Assembly: GCF_036492635.1 (NCBI RefSeq)
Contig: NZ_AP025305.1
Coordinates: 4,296,000 to 4,359,999, forward strand
Origin: Aureibacter tunicatorum
Lineage (GTDB): Bacteria > Bacteroidota > Bacteroidia > Cytophagales > Cyclobacteriaceae
Direction of reading: 5' to 3'
Length of the DNA: 64,000 nucleotides
Notes under the pieces: generated by a model
What the model saw: the letters and a program-made list of their open reading frames with translations, nothing else
Database searches by the model: none
What the model was told of the DNA's origin: nothing
Program-made: the position numbers and the translations under genes
In this document: positions 19,384-28,507 of the stretch, piece by piece
Numbering within the stretch: the first letter of the stretch is position 1
How the letters are laid out: each line of letters opens with the position of its first letter

Positions 19384-21933
19384 TTAAAGCTCGTATTTAT
19401 ACATTTCACTAAAATTTCTTCTGGCCTTGGCCAAAGCCATCACAAGGTTATCATAGCCAACCTCTTCAATCATATCTTTGATTCTGGTCCAGGTTTTCAA
19501 CAATAATTCAACTTCGCCCATAAATTCAGGCATATGCATCCATTGAAGAGACTGAATGATACTCCCTTTGCTTATAAGATTCAAAAGGCCTTCGACAAAG
19601 CCTATATCCAATGGCATAGGATTGATTTCGCTATCGATTGCTCTATGTATAAAATATTTGTTAAAATCATTATGAGCACTGACTCCCGACAAGAAATCCT
19701 CCAAGAACTTCTTTAGTTTTGCTACCAAGCGCTCTATTTGCATCTCGGCAAAAGCCTGAAAATCCGGATCAGAACATCCTTTTTTCTTCAAGCGTTGTTC
19801 ATTCAAATCAAATACGGGATCGTGATGAAAAACATGCTCTACTTTAAGTTTATTCGATTTTTTGCATCCTCCAAGATTGCATCTCCCTTCCTTTGGCTGA
19901 TTTTTTTTCGCGCATTCCAATAAAATATACAAATCAAGTGGAGTCATGCTTTGATCTAATGCATATAAAGCAGGCTCTCCGACTTCCATCTTCTTCACCC
20001 AACCACGACTGACTTCGGCATCAACATTAAAATGTGTATTGGATGTATGAATCTCTTCAGCCAATCGATCATGATTGCCAATGAGCAAATCATAAACGTA
20101 AAGTTCTCCAAGAGCCGCCAACGTTTTGGGATGTCGAATCACTTCCTCTGTCAAAGCATCGTTTGGTGACATGGTATCCATCTCGGCAATAGACATTCCT
20201 CCTGCTTTTTCCATCGCGATAGCGGAGTAGTTCAATGGCAATTTTTGATTTTCTTGCATGGCTTTGTCAAATGGCGAGCCACTCTTTTTAGCTGTGGCAA
20301 ATTCAGCCAAGGCTTTCAATACCTCTGAGTTACGCTTCAAAACCTGAGCTTTGGGTGCGGTAACACGACGGCCCAACAGATTTATCAAATTGGAGGCCAA
20401 TGCTTCTCTCACAGGAAATCTTGAATAAAAATCATGCGCGCCATCCCTGTTAAGCAATTTCAAATAATATACTTTGCCTTCTTCTCCATTCTCCTCCCTT
20501 TCTTGCAATGAAAATACTTTTCCATGGACACCCTTGTTGACAAAAGTGATCTTGCATGGTTTCATCGAAGCAAGGTCAAAACCCAAATCCGGAGTCAGCA
20601 ATTCGAAAGTTGAGAAATTTTGAGCGCCAGAATACCTCATCCCTGCGGATTCCATAGACATTGTCTCTTTGGGCTCAAGTTCCATATCAAGCACTGAGCT
20701 AACAATACTAGCTGTTTCTGCCTCATCCGATGATGCATCTAGATCTTTTATTCCCAATCGCCTTTTTTCTTGATGCAAGCTCACGCATTGATTACCAATC
20801 GAGACATAGCCCATTTCATTGCGTATTTCCCTTTTTCGCTCATCGACAGAAGGAATGTCTTTGCCTTCCTTTTTCCTTCTTTGTGAAGATATCTTGGGAT
20901 TTAAATAATCAGCAAGAACATCGAACAACTGAATAGCAGGAGGCAACACTACCCATTGAGATCTTGCGACTCCAGCTCCTTGATGAATTTTAGACCACCA
21001 ATTTTCCGCTCCATCCCAGGGAATTCTTACAACCGGCTTTCCTCCTTCAACTCTTAATGTCATTTGCTTTGTTTTTCCACCATCGCCTTTTATCATTCGA
21101 AATTCCAATCGCTTCGCGTAAGGAAAAGTCCTGCTATAGGCAAATGCTTCTTCCAACAAGCTTCTTCCTATTTCCGCCATCATTAATTGTCCAATCCAAG
21201 AGTATAGCTGCTGCTTTGCACGCGATGAGGGTACTTGGGCAACGCAAACAACATTAACACTGGTAATTTCATTAGTCAAAGGTATTGACAATAATTCCGA
21301 AACAGCTACTGTATGATCCATTTTCACATCATCAGGATAAGCACGTTTTTGCCTTCGGTTTTGTTCCCACAACCATAAATACTCTTGTCTTATTTGATCT
21401 GAAATTTCCTTGTAAAATAATTCTCTATCTTGATCGTCCTCAAGCCCTACAGGATATTCTTGTTGAAAAACAGCAAAACCTCTTTCTATTTCGATAATTG
21501 CTACTTTAACCCTATTCAGCAACCGACTCAATCTTTGCTTTCTCTCAGCGCTATACGTTACTGCGGCTAATTGGCTATACTCGGATTTTAAAAAATTCAC
21601 GGCATCCATAGATGTGCTCATCTGTTGCAAATAGCTTCCCTTCCCTTCGTACCTGACAACAGGCGCCTGCATTATTCCAGAATTCTCATGCTCTGAAAAA
21701 TCCACCTCGCCTTCTTCTGGTATGGTCAATAATGTAGAATCCGATACAGGCGATACTACTCCTTTTGGTTTATTCAATTTTCGAACTACACTCATAAATG
21801 CCTTTCCTCCCATAACACACTGTATAGGAGCTTTCTCAGAACTCAAAGGAGGAGGGGACATTGACATGCCTTTCCTGAGCTTCGAGTTAAATCTCTTGCT
21901 TTTGCTTAAAGGTTCTTTTGAAAAATATTCCAT
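19384..21933 (-). CDS. putative secreted effector with atypical kinase fold, copy B
   Basis: An 849-residue protein with the same layout as copy A: a basic leader, prolines, then EKAPIQCVMGGKAF near 34-47; an acidic stretch; a helical region with the shared MDAVNFLKSEY (109-119); a segment ending PPAIQLFDVLADYL (331-344); and the kinase-like core at about 440-665. Predicted catalytic residues are Lys492 (YYLKLLN), Glu510 (REALASN), Asp622 in GNHDR, Asn632 and Asp660 in ALDQS. Cys674, Cys685, Cys690, His700 and His703/704 may bind zinc. The C-terminal IDIGFVEGLLNLISKGSIIQ-type helix pattern (as LDIGFVEGLLNLISKG) is almost identical in copy A. The substrate is unknown. Confidence 0.73.
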   Translation of the reverse strand: MEYFSKEPLSKSKRFNSKLRKGMSMSPPPLSSEKAPIQCVMGGKAFMSVVRKLNKPKGVVSPVSDSTLLTIPEEGEVDFSEHENSGIMQAPVVRYEGKGSYLQQMSTSMDAVNFLKSEYSQLAAVTYSAERKQRLSRLLNRVKVAIIEIERGFAVFQQEYPVGLEDDQDRELFYKEISDQIRQEYLWLWEQNRRQKRAYPDDVKMDHTVAVSELLSIPLTNEITSVNVVCVAQVPSSRAKQQLYSWIGQLMMAEIGRSLLEEAFAYSRTFPYAKRLEFRMIKGDGGKTKQMTLRVEGGKPVVRIPWDGAENWWSKIHQGAGVARSQWVVLPPAIQLFDVLADYLNPKISSQRRKKEGKDIPSVDERKREIRNEMGYVSIGNQCVSLHQEKRRLGIKDLDASSDEAETASIVSSVLDMELEPKETMSMESAGMRYSGAQNFSTFELLTPDLGFDLASMKPCKITFVNKGVHGKVFSLQEREENGEEGKVYYLKLLNRDGAHDFYSRFPVREALASNLINLLGRRVTAPKAQVLKRNSEVLKALAEFATAKKSGSPFDKAMQENQKLPLNYSAIAMEKAGGMSIAEMDTMSPNDALTEEVIRHPKTLAALGELYVYDLLIGNHDRLAEEIHTSNTHFNVDAEVSRGWVKKMEVGEPALYALDQSMTPLDLYILLECAKKNQPKEGRCNLGGCKKSNKLKVEHVFHHDPVFDLNEQRLKKKGCSDPDFQAFAEMQIERLVAKLKKFLEDFLSGVSAHNDFNKYFIHRAIDSEINPMPLDIGFVEGLLNLISKGSIIQSLQWMHMPEFMGEVELLLKTWTRIKDMIEEVGYDNLVMALAKARRNFSEMYKYEL

Positions 21934-22021
21934 TAGGCATTTATCCGATATTAGGACAACTTCCTGTAAATATTTTAGTTCTAGTTATACTCTATTCATC
22001 AAATAGTTTGTTGAACTATAA

Positions 22022-23353
22022 ATGCATAAATCCTGTCATCATAATTCCTCTAAAGCCACAAAAACGATTATTCAACGGAAGGGCTTAAGCAAACTCCCTC
22101 CGTCATTTGGAGGAAGCAATCCTATTCAATGCCTGTTGATGCCAAATTTCACGATTGTTAGCGATGTCTATTTTCCTTTGCAAGGTCTTCAAGGAATTGT
22201 ATTCTTTATTAAGGATGCTTTTGGGCACGATTACGTAATTAAATTATGCGAAACAGAATCCGCATTGGAAAGAGAGTACTTCGGTTCAAGCTTCATTAGA
22301 TCAACAGGAAGCCAGCAAGTATCCGCTCCAGACAGCTTGCTTTTAGATTATAGAAGCTCTGAAATGGATTCTTTAAAAACTAGCCTGTCTATGTGGGAAG
22401 AGGAAAATGCCATCAAAGCTTTTGAAGCCCTTAATTCTTATAAGGGAAATAAAGTGTTGATTATGGAAAAAGTCAGTGGCGTCCCATTTCATCCAATTCC
22501 TGTTGAATTTGGCGGTTCTGAGGAACTCTTGGAAATGGCTCATTCTCCTCAATTAGCGTTGGCTTTGGGTGAAGTCGCTTTTTACGATTTATTGCTGGGA
22601 AATTTCGACCGGCTTATGGGGGCGATTAATCCACATAATTTGCTCGTCGATCCTTTAACCAGACTTCACGCTATAGACTCTAGCCTTTCAGTATTTGGCC
22701 AAAAGTACTGTGTCGACAAGTTTGCTCCGGAGCTGGTTGGTGAAATACAAAAAGATTTAGCTGAATTTTCCGCCACTTTTCGGCCTTCTTTAAGGTCAGG
22801 CGAAAGTTCTCTATCAGATGATTGGGAAATGATCGAATACAACCATCCCTTGCCTGAGAGAAAGTTCGAACTGGCTAAAGATAAAGATCAATTTGAAGAG
22901 CTTCTTAGATCCGCAGACACTAACCCTGTAAAACACCGTGAATTCAATGCTTATGTTAGGGATATTCAGCTGAACATGCTTATTCCTATCGTAAATGAAA
23001 TATTATTGCTCTTTAGAATGGGACAAATCGATGCTTCCAGATTGGCACGTTCCATAGCCTTGCAATATGAAAAAATTTATCAATGCCCATTAGATCCAAA
23101 AATAATTGATTTGGGAATAGTTACTGGCTACACTCAAATTTCAAAAAAGCTCCACACGCCTGAATATGTAAGCGAACTCCATGAGCATATTTATCCAGGC
23201 ATTGAACTTGAAGCGGAAGGCCTCCTCCAAAGCCTATACAAAGTATGCGCTTCACATATCGAAAAGAAAGACCTCTCATTGCTTGAAAAAACCATGGCAA
23301 AAGCAATGAACCCTTCCCAAAAACACAAAAGCAAAAAGAAAAAAAGTTCCTGA
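22022..23353 (+). CDS. putative secreted effector with atypical kinase fold, short form
   Basis: A 443-residue protein divergent from copies A and B across an 88-base gap. It has the same kind of leader (TIIQRKGLSKLPPS then NPIQCLLMPN), but the kinase-like core follows at once. The core reads: glycine loop GLQGIVFFI, Lys74 in VIKL, Glu85, LLGNFDRLMGAINPHNLLV (Asp196, Asn206) and HAIDSS (Asp219). A linker holds SDDWEMIEYN (about 268-277), the helical C-terminal half contains LGIVTGY, and the protein ends in a lysine-rich tail. It lacks the large N-terminal region and the Cys/His cluster of the long forms. It looks like a minimal member of the same family. Confidence 0.7.
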   Translation: MHKSCHHNSSKATKTIIQRKGLSKLPPSFGGSNPIQCLLMPNFTIVSDVYFPLQGLQGIVFFIKDAFGHDYVIKLCETESALEREYFGSSFIRSTGSQQVSAPDSLLLDYRSSEMDSLKTSLSMWEEENAIKAFEALNSYKGNKVLIMEKVSGVPFHPIPVEFGGSEELLEMAHSPQLALALGEVAFYDLLLGNFDRLMGAINPHNLLVDPLTRLHAIDSSLSVFGQKYCVDKFAPELVGEIQKDLAEFSATFRPSLRSGESSLSDDWEMIEYNHPLPERKFELAKDKDQFEELLRSADTNPVKHREFNAYVRDIQLNMLIPIVNEILLLFRMGQIDASRLARSIALQYEKIYQCPLDPKIIDLGIVTGYTQISKKLHTPEYVSELHEHIYPGIELEAEGLLQSLYKVCASHIEKKDLSLLEKTMAKAMNPSQKHKSKKKKSS

Positions 23354-23423
23354 ATTCCTCCTTCGCCAAACATTGTTGATGGATTGAGATTATATTCCTA
23401 GGAGTTAAACAAAGAAAGATAAA

Positions 23424-24542
23424 ATGAAATACCGCTACATTGTCGGAATTCTGGGTATCATCATAAGCCTTAGTTTCTATAGTTGCAAAGAAGTGTTGGA
23501 CAATATAGGTTCCTTGCAAAATCTCTTGCAAATCGGTTTGGTGTCAGATTCCACCAAATCGGGACAGGCTATTATGAAAGCCATAGAGTTCATCAACAAA
23601 GAAAGAAAGAATAAAAACCTAACCGAAATTGCTTTAACCCACATCAACCACCTCAAAGACATCGAATCCGGAAAAGAAGCTGTGAAGAAAATTCTTAAAA
23701 ACAAAGATATCGATGCTTTAATGATGCATGACCCTGATCTCATCATGTCTGCAATGGACTTGGTCAATAAGTATGGAAAAATGGCTTTCATGCTAGCGCC
23801 TCATCCCGATATTGCTAATGAAATGCCTACAGGAATGAGAATCTATACATGCAGCAAAGAAGAAGGCAAGATGATTTCTGATTTTATCAATAATGACTCA
23901 TTGGGCTCCGTTCTCTTTTGGCATGTCGACAATGAGTATGGCAACAGTGTTGTCAATCATTATAAGGAACTAATCGATTCGAATGTTGAAATTCTTCCTG
24001 ATGTTTCATTCGATAAAGAAAAGCAGGACTTCGTAACTGACATGCTTGATGTCAAATCCAAAGATCCTGAAGCTATCATCATAATCGCTGAAGAAGACAA
24101 TCTCCCGCATATGTTCAATGCATTGCGTCAAGGGTTGTATGCGCCTCCACTCATTGGAAATCATATGTTCGCTAACTTCTTCGCGACAACGGAAGGCAAG
24201 GAAATATCTGAAGACTACCCTAATGAGATCAGTTATACCCGTGAAGACTTTCATAATGAAAAATTCAGAGGCGTTCAACTTAATGATTTCATTAATCAAT
24301 GGGAAGAATATTTTGGAGAAGCCCCTAGTCTGGCTGAAGCTTATGCTTATGACAACATAAAAATGATGGAATCCGCCCACGAGCAAAACACCGACAGCAC
24401 AAACGTAGCTATGGAATCTGAGCTACTGAATAAAGAATTCATCTACGATGGTGTGATGGGAGCCTTGAATATTGACAAGCATGGCGACGCTTCTACAAAA
24501 ATGCAATTAGTGCACATGCATGAACAAGAGGAAACGCCTTAA
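23424..24542 (+). CDS. periplasmic-binding-protein-like lipoprotein (type 1 fold)
   Basis: A 372-residue lipoprotein with a hydrophobic signal and lipobox ending SFYSCKEV. The body follows the amino-acid-type substrate-binding fold (Peripla_BP_6): LLQIGLVSDSTKSGQAIMKA, DIDALMMHDPDLIMSA, SVLFWHVDNEYGNSVV and a late AEAYAYDNIKMM. No ABC permease or ATPase gene is nearby, so it may be a sensor or surface binding protein rather than part of a transporter. It lies 70 bases after the short kinase-like gene on the same strand and ends at a strong terminator. Confidence 0.75.
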   Translation: MKYRYIVGILGIIISLSFYSCKEVLDNIGSLQNLLQIGLVSDSTKSGQAIMKAIEFINKERKNKNLTEIALTHINHLKDIESGKEAVKKILKNKDIDALMMHDPDLIMSAMDLVNKYGKMAFMLAPHPDIANEMPTGMRIYTCSKEEGKMISDFINNDSLGSVLFWHVDNEYGNSVVNHYKELIDSNVEILPDVSFDKEKQDFVTDMLDVKSKDPEAIIIIAEEDNLPHMFNALRQGLYAPPLIGNHMFANFFATTEGKEISEDYPNEISYTREDFHNEKFRGVQLNDFINQWEEYFGEAPSLAEAYAYDNIKMMESAHEQNTDSTNVAMESELLNKEFIYDGVMGALNIDKHGDASTKMQLVHMHEQEETP

Positions 24543-24546
24543 AATA

Positions 24547-24588
24547 AAACAAGCTCTATCTGACTAAGATAGAGCTTGTTTTATTTCT
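24547..24588. terminator. bidirectional terminator
   Basis: A perfect 14-bp stem (24547-24560 with 24568-24581, loop TGACTAA) has A- and T-rich flanks on both sides. It lies between the convergent lipoprotein gene and the YcxB-like gene. Confidence 0.9.
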
Positions 24589-24603
24589 ATTGATAAGGTT
24601 TGA

Positions 24604-25077
24604 TTACTTAATCAACTCTTTTCTACGAAGAATATTTTCTACAAATTTCACTTGAGCCTCCGAAGAAAAAATCTTGTTCGGCCAATAAATCAATTGCACA
24701 GGAGAAAGCCAAATAGCAAATCCGTCTTTTGTCAACTGAGCCTTCTTTACCATATCCCATTTCATCGGCATTCCTTGCTTAGGATTTACCTTGATCAAAA
24801 TTTGGCGGCTATCAATCTCATAGCTCAATTTATCAAAAAGCATCTTGCCTTGCTCATGTTGTGTCACACCAGCAAACTGAACTAACCAGAACAAGCAATA
24901 AAGCAACAAAGCTATCGAAGCGCCAATCGTCCACCACCAGCTGGGTATAAAAATTGTTCCTGAAATGATGGCAAGATAAATAAGACCTACCCACCATTGT
25001 TTTCTCAAAATATTTTTAAATGCCAACTTTATGAACAATTCCTTGTCCAATTCATATTTTTTTGTCTTTACTATCAT
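24604..25077 (-). CDS. small membrane protein with YcxB-like C-terminal domain
   Basis: A 157-residue protein with two adjacent hydrophobic segments (about 31-47 and 50-68, rich in Trp). A cytoplasmic beta domain follows, containing LSYEIDSRQILIKVNPKQGMP and MKWDMVKKAQLTKDGFAIWL. This resembles the YcxB-type arrangement, with two helices and a PH-like domain. The role is unknown. The gene lies downstream of nadC on the same strand, with about 65 bases between them. Confidence 0.55.
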   Translation of the reverse strand: MIVKTKKYELDKELFIKLAFKNILRKQWWVGLIYLAIISGTIFIPSWWWTIGASIALLLYCLFWLVQFAGVTQHEQGKMLFDKLSYEIDSRQILIKVNPKQGMPMKWDMVKKAQLTKDGFAIWLSPVQLIYWPNKIFSSEAQVKFVENILRRKELIK

Positions 25078-25142
25078 CGTTATGAATTATGGAATAATGT
25101 GTACTTTTTAAGTTTATGATTCAGAAAGTCCAAGATCCAAGC

Positions 25143-26000
25143 TTAATATGCTTTAAGACTGATATCCAAGCTCTTAACAGTATGCGTAAGCGCTCCCACA
25201 GATATAAAATCAACTCCCGATTGCGCGACTTCTCTGATATTTTCTTCAGTTATCCCTCCTGAAGCTTCGGTCTCAGCTTTACCCGCTATTTCAGCCACGG
25301 CCTCTTTCATTTCCTCCACGCTCATGTTGTCCAACATGATGACATCAACTCCACCAACCTCAAGCGTTTCCTTAACTTCATCCAAGTTTCGCGTTTCCAC
25401 TTCGATACGAAGATCTTTCCCGCTTTCTTTCAAATATTTTTGAGTAGCTATAACCGATTTGGTAATGCCTCCCGCAAAATCATTGTGATTGTCTTTCAAC
25501 ATCACCATGTCGTATAGGCCAAATCTATGATTCGTGCCTCCGCCGATTGCCACAGCCCACTTCTCAAATAATCGAAAATTAGGCGTAGTCTTTCTTGTAT
25601 CCAATAATTTGGTATGAGTGCCGTCAAGTTGATGAACCAAATGCTTCGTATGCGTCGCAATGCCGCTCATTCTTTGCAGTATGTTCAAAGCCAACCTTTC
25701 AGCGCTTAATATAGAACGCGCGGATCCTTTTACAGTCAAGCCGATGTCTCCATACTTGACCAAGTCTCCATCTTTTAGCAATACTTCCACTTCCAATTCA
25801 GGGTCTATAAGAAAGAAAACCCTCTTTGCGGCTTCCAAACCAGCGATTACTCCATCAGCCTTGACAATAAGCCTAGCCCGGCTCTTGGCATCAGCAGGTA
25901 TCGACGCCAAAGAAGAATGATCCCCGTCTCCAATATCTTCCTTGATAGCCATCAATATGGCTTGATCCAGCGCTTCTTCAGTTAAATATTTTAAACTCAC
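25143..26000 (-). CDS. nadC: nicotinate-nucleotide diphosphorylase (carboxylating)
   Basis: A 285-residue quinolinate phosphoribosyltransferase. It converts quinolinate and PRPP to nicotinate mononucleotide in NAD synthesis. The N-terminal ALMAIKEDIGDGDHSS pattern (here AILMAIKEDIGDGDHSS), AERLALNILQRMSGIAT, LDTRKTTPNFRLFEKWAV and VDVIMLDNMSVEEM are family signatures holding the substrate-binding Arg, His and Lys residues. The final EASGGITEENIREVAQSGVDFISVG is the phosphate-binding end of the barrel. The length is normal. nadA and nadB are not in the window. Confidence 0.97.
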   Translation of the reverse strand: MSLKYLTEEALDQAILMAIKEDIGDGDHSSLASIPADAKSRARLIVKADGVIAGLEAAKRVFFLIDPELEVEVLLKDGDLVKYGDIGLTVKGSARSILSAERLALNILQRMSGIATHTKHLVHQLDGTHTKLLDTRKTTPNFRLFEKWAVAIGGGTNHRFGLYDMVMLKDNHNDFAGGITKSVIATQKYLKESGKDLRIEVETRNLDEVKETLEVGGVDVIMLDNMSVEEMKEAVAEIAGKAETEASGGITEENIREVAQSGVDFISVGALTHTVKSLDISLKAY

Positions 26001-26060
26001 GATAATTTATAAATGGGCTAATTATACTCCTAAACTCTTTTCCAACTCCAAAGATAATAT

Positions 26061-26651
26061 CTATTGGGAAATAATTTCGCCTTTTACGTTGAGTAATACC
26101 TGTTCTTGGGTCAATATTTTTTGATCACTGCTCATAATGTACTCTTCGAGCAGCCCTTTGTCGTCAAATTTCATTTTCAAATGCCTATCCGCTACGAACA
26201 ATCCATTATCTTCCATCAAATGGGCTTTTATAGAAACAACTTTGCCTTCCAAGCTATCAATCTCAAGGCTTTTTACTGTGTTTTCTCTTGTAATAGCAGT
26301 ATCTAAGGTATATTGAATCCTTCGGCCGCCACTTGGTTTATCTATAACGGCTACTTTATACATGCCCTCTAATGAAGGATCTGTAATATCCGCATTAGCG
26401 TAAATTGCCAACTCATCTTCCCAGACAACTTTGTTTCCTCTCAAAATCACCTTTTCAGATGTCCCGTTCAGGGTAGCTTCCTTTGATACTTTTGGTCTTA
26501 AAGAATCCAATAATTCGATTTGATCTTCCACAAATTTTTTGGAGGAAAAATAAGGCGATTTTCGCTCTTCATGTTGCTCTACAGCATTGCAACCAAAGAT
26601 ATTAAATGTTGCCGCAAGCAAAATATAGATACTCAATTTCATCATTCTCAT
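26061..26651 (-). CDS. uncharacterised lipoprotein
   Basis: A lipoprotein of about 196 residues. The frame is open from 26696, but the sensible start is the Met cluster MRMMKLSIYILLAA at 26651-26645, which opens a signal peptide ending IFGCNAVEQ (lipobox Cys). The body is beta-rich and charged (VEGKVVSIKAHLME-type strands) and matches no family I can name. It lies 60 bases upstream of nadC on the same strand, so the two may be cotranscribed. Confidence 0.65.
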   Translation of the reverse strand: MRMMKLSIYILLAATFNIFGCNAVEQHEERKSPYFSSKKFVEDQIELLDSLRPKVSKEATLNGTSEKVILRGNKVVWEDELAIYANADITDPSLEGMYKVAVIDKPSGGRRIQYTLDTAITRENTVKSLEIDSLEGKVVSIKAHLMEDNGLFVADRHLKMKFDDKGLLEEYIMSSDQKILTQEQVLLNVKGEIISQ

Positions 26652-26914
26652 AGAGTGAAATAAGGGTAAAGTGCTCTGTAAATGTATTATAATCAAGTAA
26701 TAAAAGCTAGATAATGCGTTTATTTTAGTAGGCGAAATAAGTTCAATGACAAATCCATTGATTTCAACCCTTTAACCTAGTCTATCTTATTAACATGGAT
26801 TAACGACACCAAAACCTATACGGACAATAGTAATGACTTAGATCCGTTTAGCCGTCGAAAACAGAACTGAATCCCTATACCACACATTTCACTACACAGA
26901 TCAAACAACCCAAT

Positions 26915-27925
26915 ATGAAAAGATATTTATACTTGCTCTTTTGTCTTTTCTTGCCGATTTGCAAAGCCAAAGCTCAAAGCAAAGACAAAAATTCTCAAAA
27001 TACAGAGCATATTTCAACAACAGACAGCACAAGAATTTTCTCATTCGGAGTAGCTAATGATGTTCCGTATCAAACAGACAAATATTTCAGCAATGGTATA
27101 TATATGTCTTATCAATCTCAAGGACTGGGCAAATGGCCATTAAGAAAGCTCATGTTGCCAGTGCCAAAAGATCAAGATTTTATTTCTTATTATTCAATAG
27201 ACCTTACGCATAATTTATACACGCCTCGCTATACCATGGAGCCTGAGACTCACATGGGAGACCATCCGTATTCCTCATACTTACTATTTGGCTATGAGAA
27301 GGTAAACTATTCCAACTCCAGAAAAATTAAGTTTGGAAGCAAATTAAGTGTCGGAGTCATTGGTCCGATGGCTGGAGGAGAGTTCGTGCAATCAGGCTTT
27401 CATGATGTGGCTCCTGGAGCGGAAGTTCCTGTAGGTTGGGAAAATCAGATTGAAAACGATTTCCTTATCAACTATGGGGCATTTATAGAAAAAGGAATCT
27501 GGAATACCAAGCATTTTGATTTGAATGCTCAAGCCAATTTGAATGTCGGTACTCTCTACACGAATGCGGGGGCGGGTATTACGTCTCGTTTCGGATTATT
27601 TGAAGGGTATTTCACTGGAAATCCATTAAGAGCCGGAAAGTACAGAGGCAAGAAAAACTGGCAAGTATACGCCTTTTTCAACAACAACCTAAAGGCTGTA
27701 GGTTATAATGCGGTTCTGCAAGGAGGTGTATTCAATTCCAATGGAAGCAATGTCTCGATTATAGCCAATGAAGATTTGAACAGGCTCGTGTACGAGCAAA
27801 CCTTTGGTATCGCCGCTCAGTACAAGGGAATAAGAGCTGAAATAGGCCAAGCTTTCAATACAAGAGAATTCAAAAGCGCCGGCAGCCACATGTGGGGTTA
27901 TTTAAAGGTAAGTATCGCATTTTGA
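26915..27925 (+). CDS. LpxR-family outer-membrane lipid A 3'-O-deacylase-like protein
   Basis: A 336-residue protein with a signal peptide (about 1-21) and a beta barrel matching the LpxR/DUF2219 family. Signatures are FSFGVANDVPYQTDKYFSNGIYMSY near the start (the Asn/Asp calcium-site region), YSIDLTHNLYTPRY, DHPYSSYLLFGYE and GPMAGGEFVQSGFHDV. LpxR removes the 3' acyloxyacyl chain of lipid A at the outer membrane in a calcium-dependent reaction. Bacteroidota members are common but not tested widely, so the exact lipid substrate is open. It is a single gene with its own upstream region. Confidence 0.85.
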   Translation: MKRYLYLLFCLFLPICKAKAQSKDKNSQNTEHISTTDSTRIFSFGVANDVPYQTDKYFSNGIYMSYQSQGLGKWPLRKLMLPVPKDQDFISYYSIDLTHNLYTPRYTMEPETHMGDHPYSSYLLFGYEKVNYSNSRKIKFGSKLSVGVIGPMAGGEFVQSGFHDVAPGAEVPVGWENQIENDFLINYGAFIEKGIWNTKHFDLNAQANLNVGTLYTNAGAGITSRFGLFEGYFTGNPLRAGKYRGKKNWQVYAFFNNNLKAVGYNAVLQGGVFNSNGSNVSIIANEDLNRLVYEQTFGIAAQYKGIRAEIGQAFNTREFKSAGSHMWGYLKVSIAF

Positions 27926-28121
27926 TACAATTAGATGTAAGATTTGCAGTTAAAAGCCTTTTGAAAGGCTTTTAACATTTATTACAAGGCTATAAATAAC
28001 TTCTTGCGAAATAATGCGTTAATATTACAAATGTTTTGCGATATTTGCATTGCCATAAATATGGCATAATCCATTATTTATTTTAAAAAAATCAAGTTAT
28101 AAGGAAAACTCTACTATCATA

Positions 28122-28484
28122 ATGAAAATTGCCAAGGCTGTAATATTATTCATTTTCTTTTCTTTTTGCGCCATAAATAGCTATGGCCAAACTGAACAGC
28201 CATTCATTGGGTTGAAAAACATGAAGAATCGCGTTCAGCTTTTCTCCAGCCCAACTTCAAGCATTCTGAGTATTAAAATTGACGATGCCAATTTTGACAA
28301 TCTTCAATTCAAAGTATACAATATCGTAGGCAACGAAGTGGACATTAGTGTTGAAACAGTTAAGAAAAACAATTACTATAGAATACCAACTTCAAAATTC
28401 GCCTCGGGATATTATTTCCTTGTCCTCAAAGACGAGAAAACACGATTTCAGGAAGCATTGAAATTCTCCAAAACCAGAGATTAA
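28122..28484 (+). CDS. orphan T9SS type A sorting-domain protein
   Basis: A 120-residue protein made only of a signal peptide (about 1-22) and one beta domain. The domain has the pattern of type IX secretion C-terminal tails: RVQLFSSPTSSILSIKI, LQFKVYNIVGNEVDI, then FASGYYFLVLKDEKTRFQEALKF. In normal cargo this domain sits at the end of a large exported protein; here there is no cargo in front. It may be secreted as it is, be a decoy or regulator of the sorting machinery, or be the relic of a larger protein. The usual first motif Pro-Asn-Pro reads SSP. Confidence 0.7.
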   Translation: MKIAKAVILFIFFSFCAINSYGQTEQPFIGLKNMKNRVQLFSSPTSSILSIKIDDANFDNLQFKVYNIVGNEVDISVETVKKNNYYRIPTSKFASGYYFLVLKDEKTRFQEALKFSKTRD

Positions 28485-28507
28485 ATTCTGGGTTCATATA
28501 AATGCTA

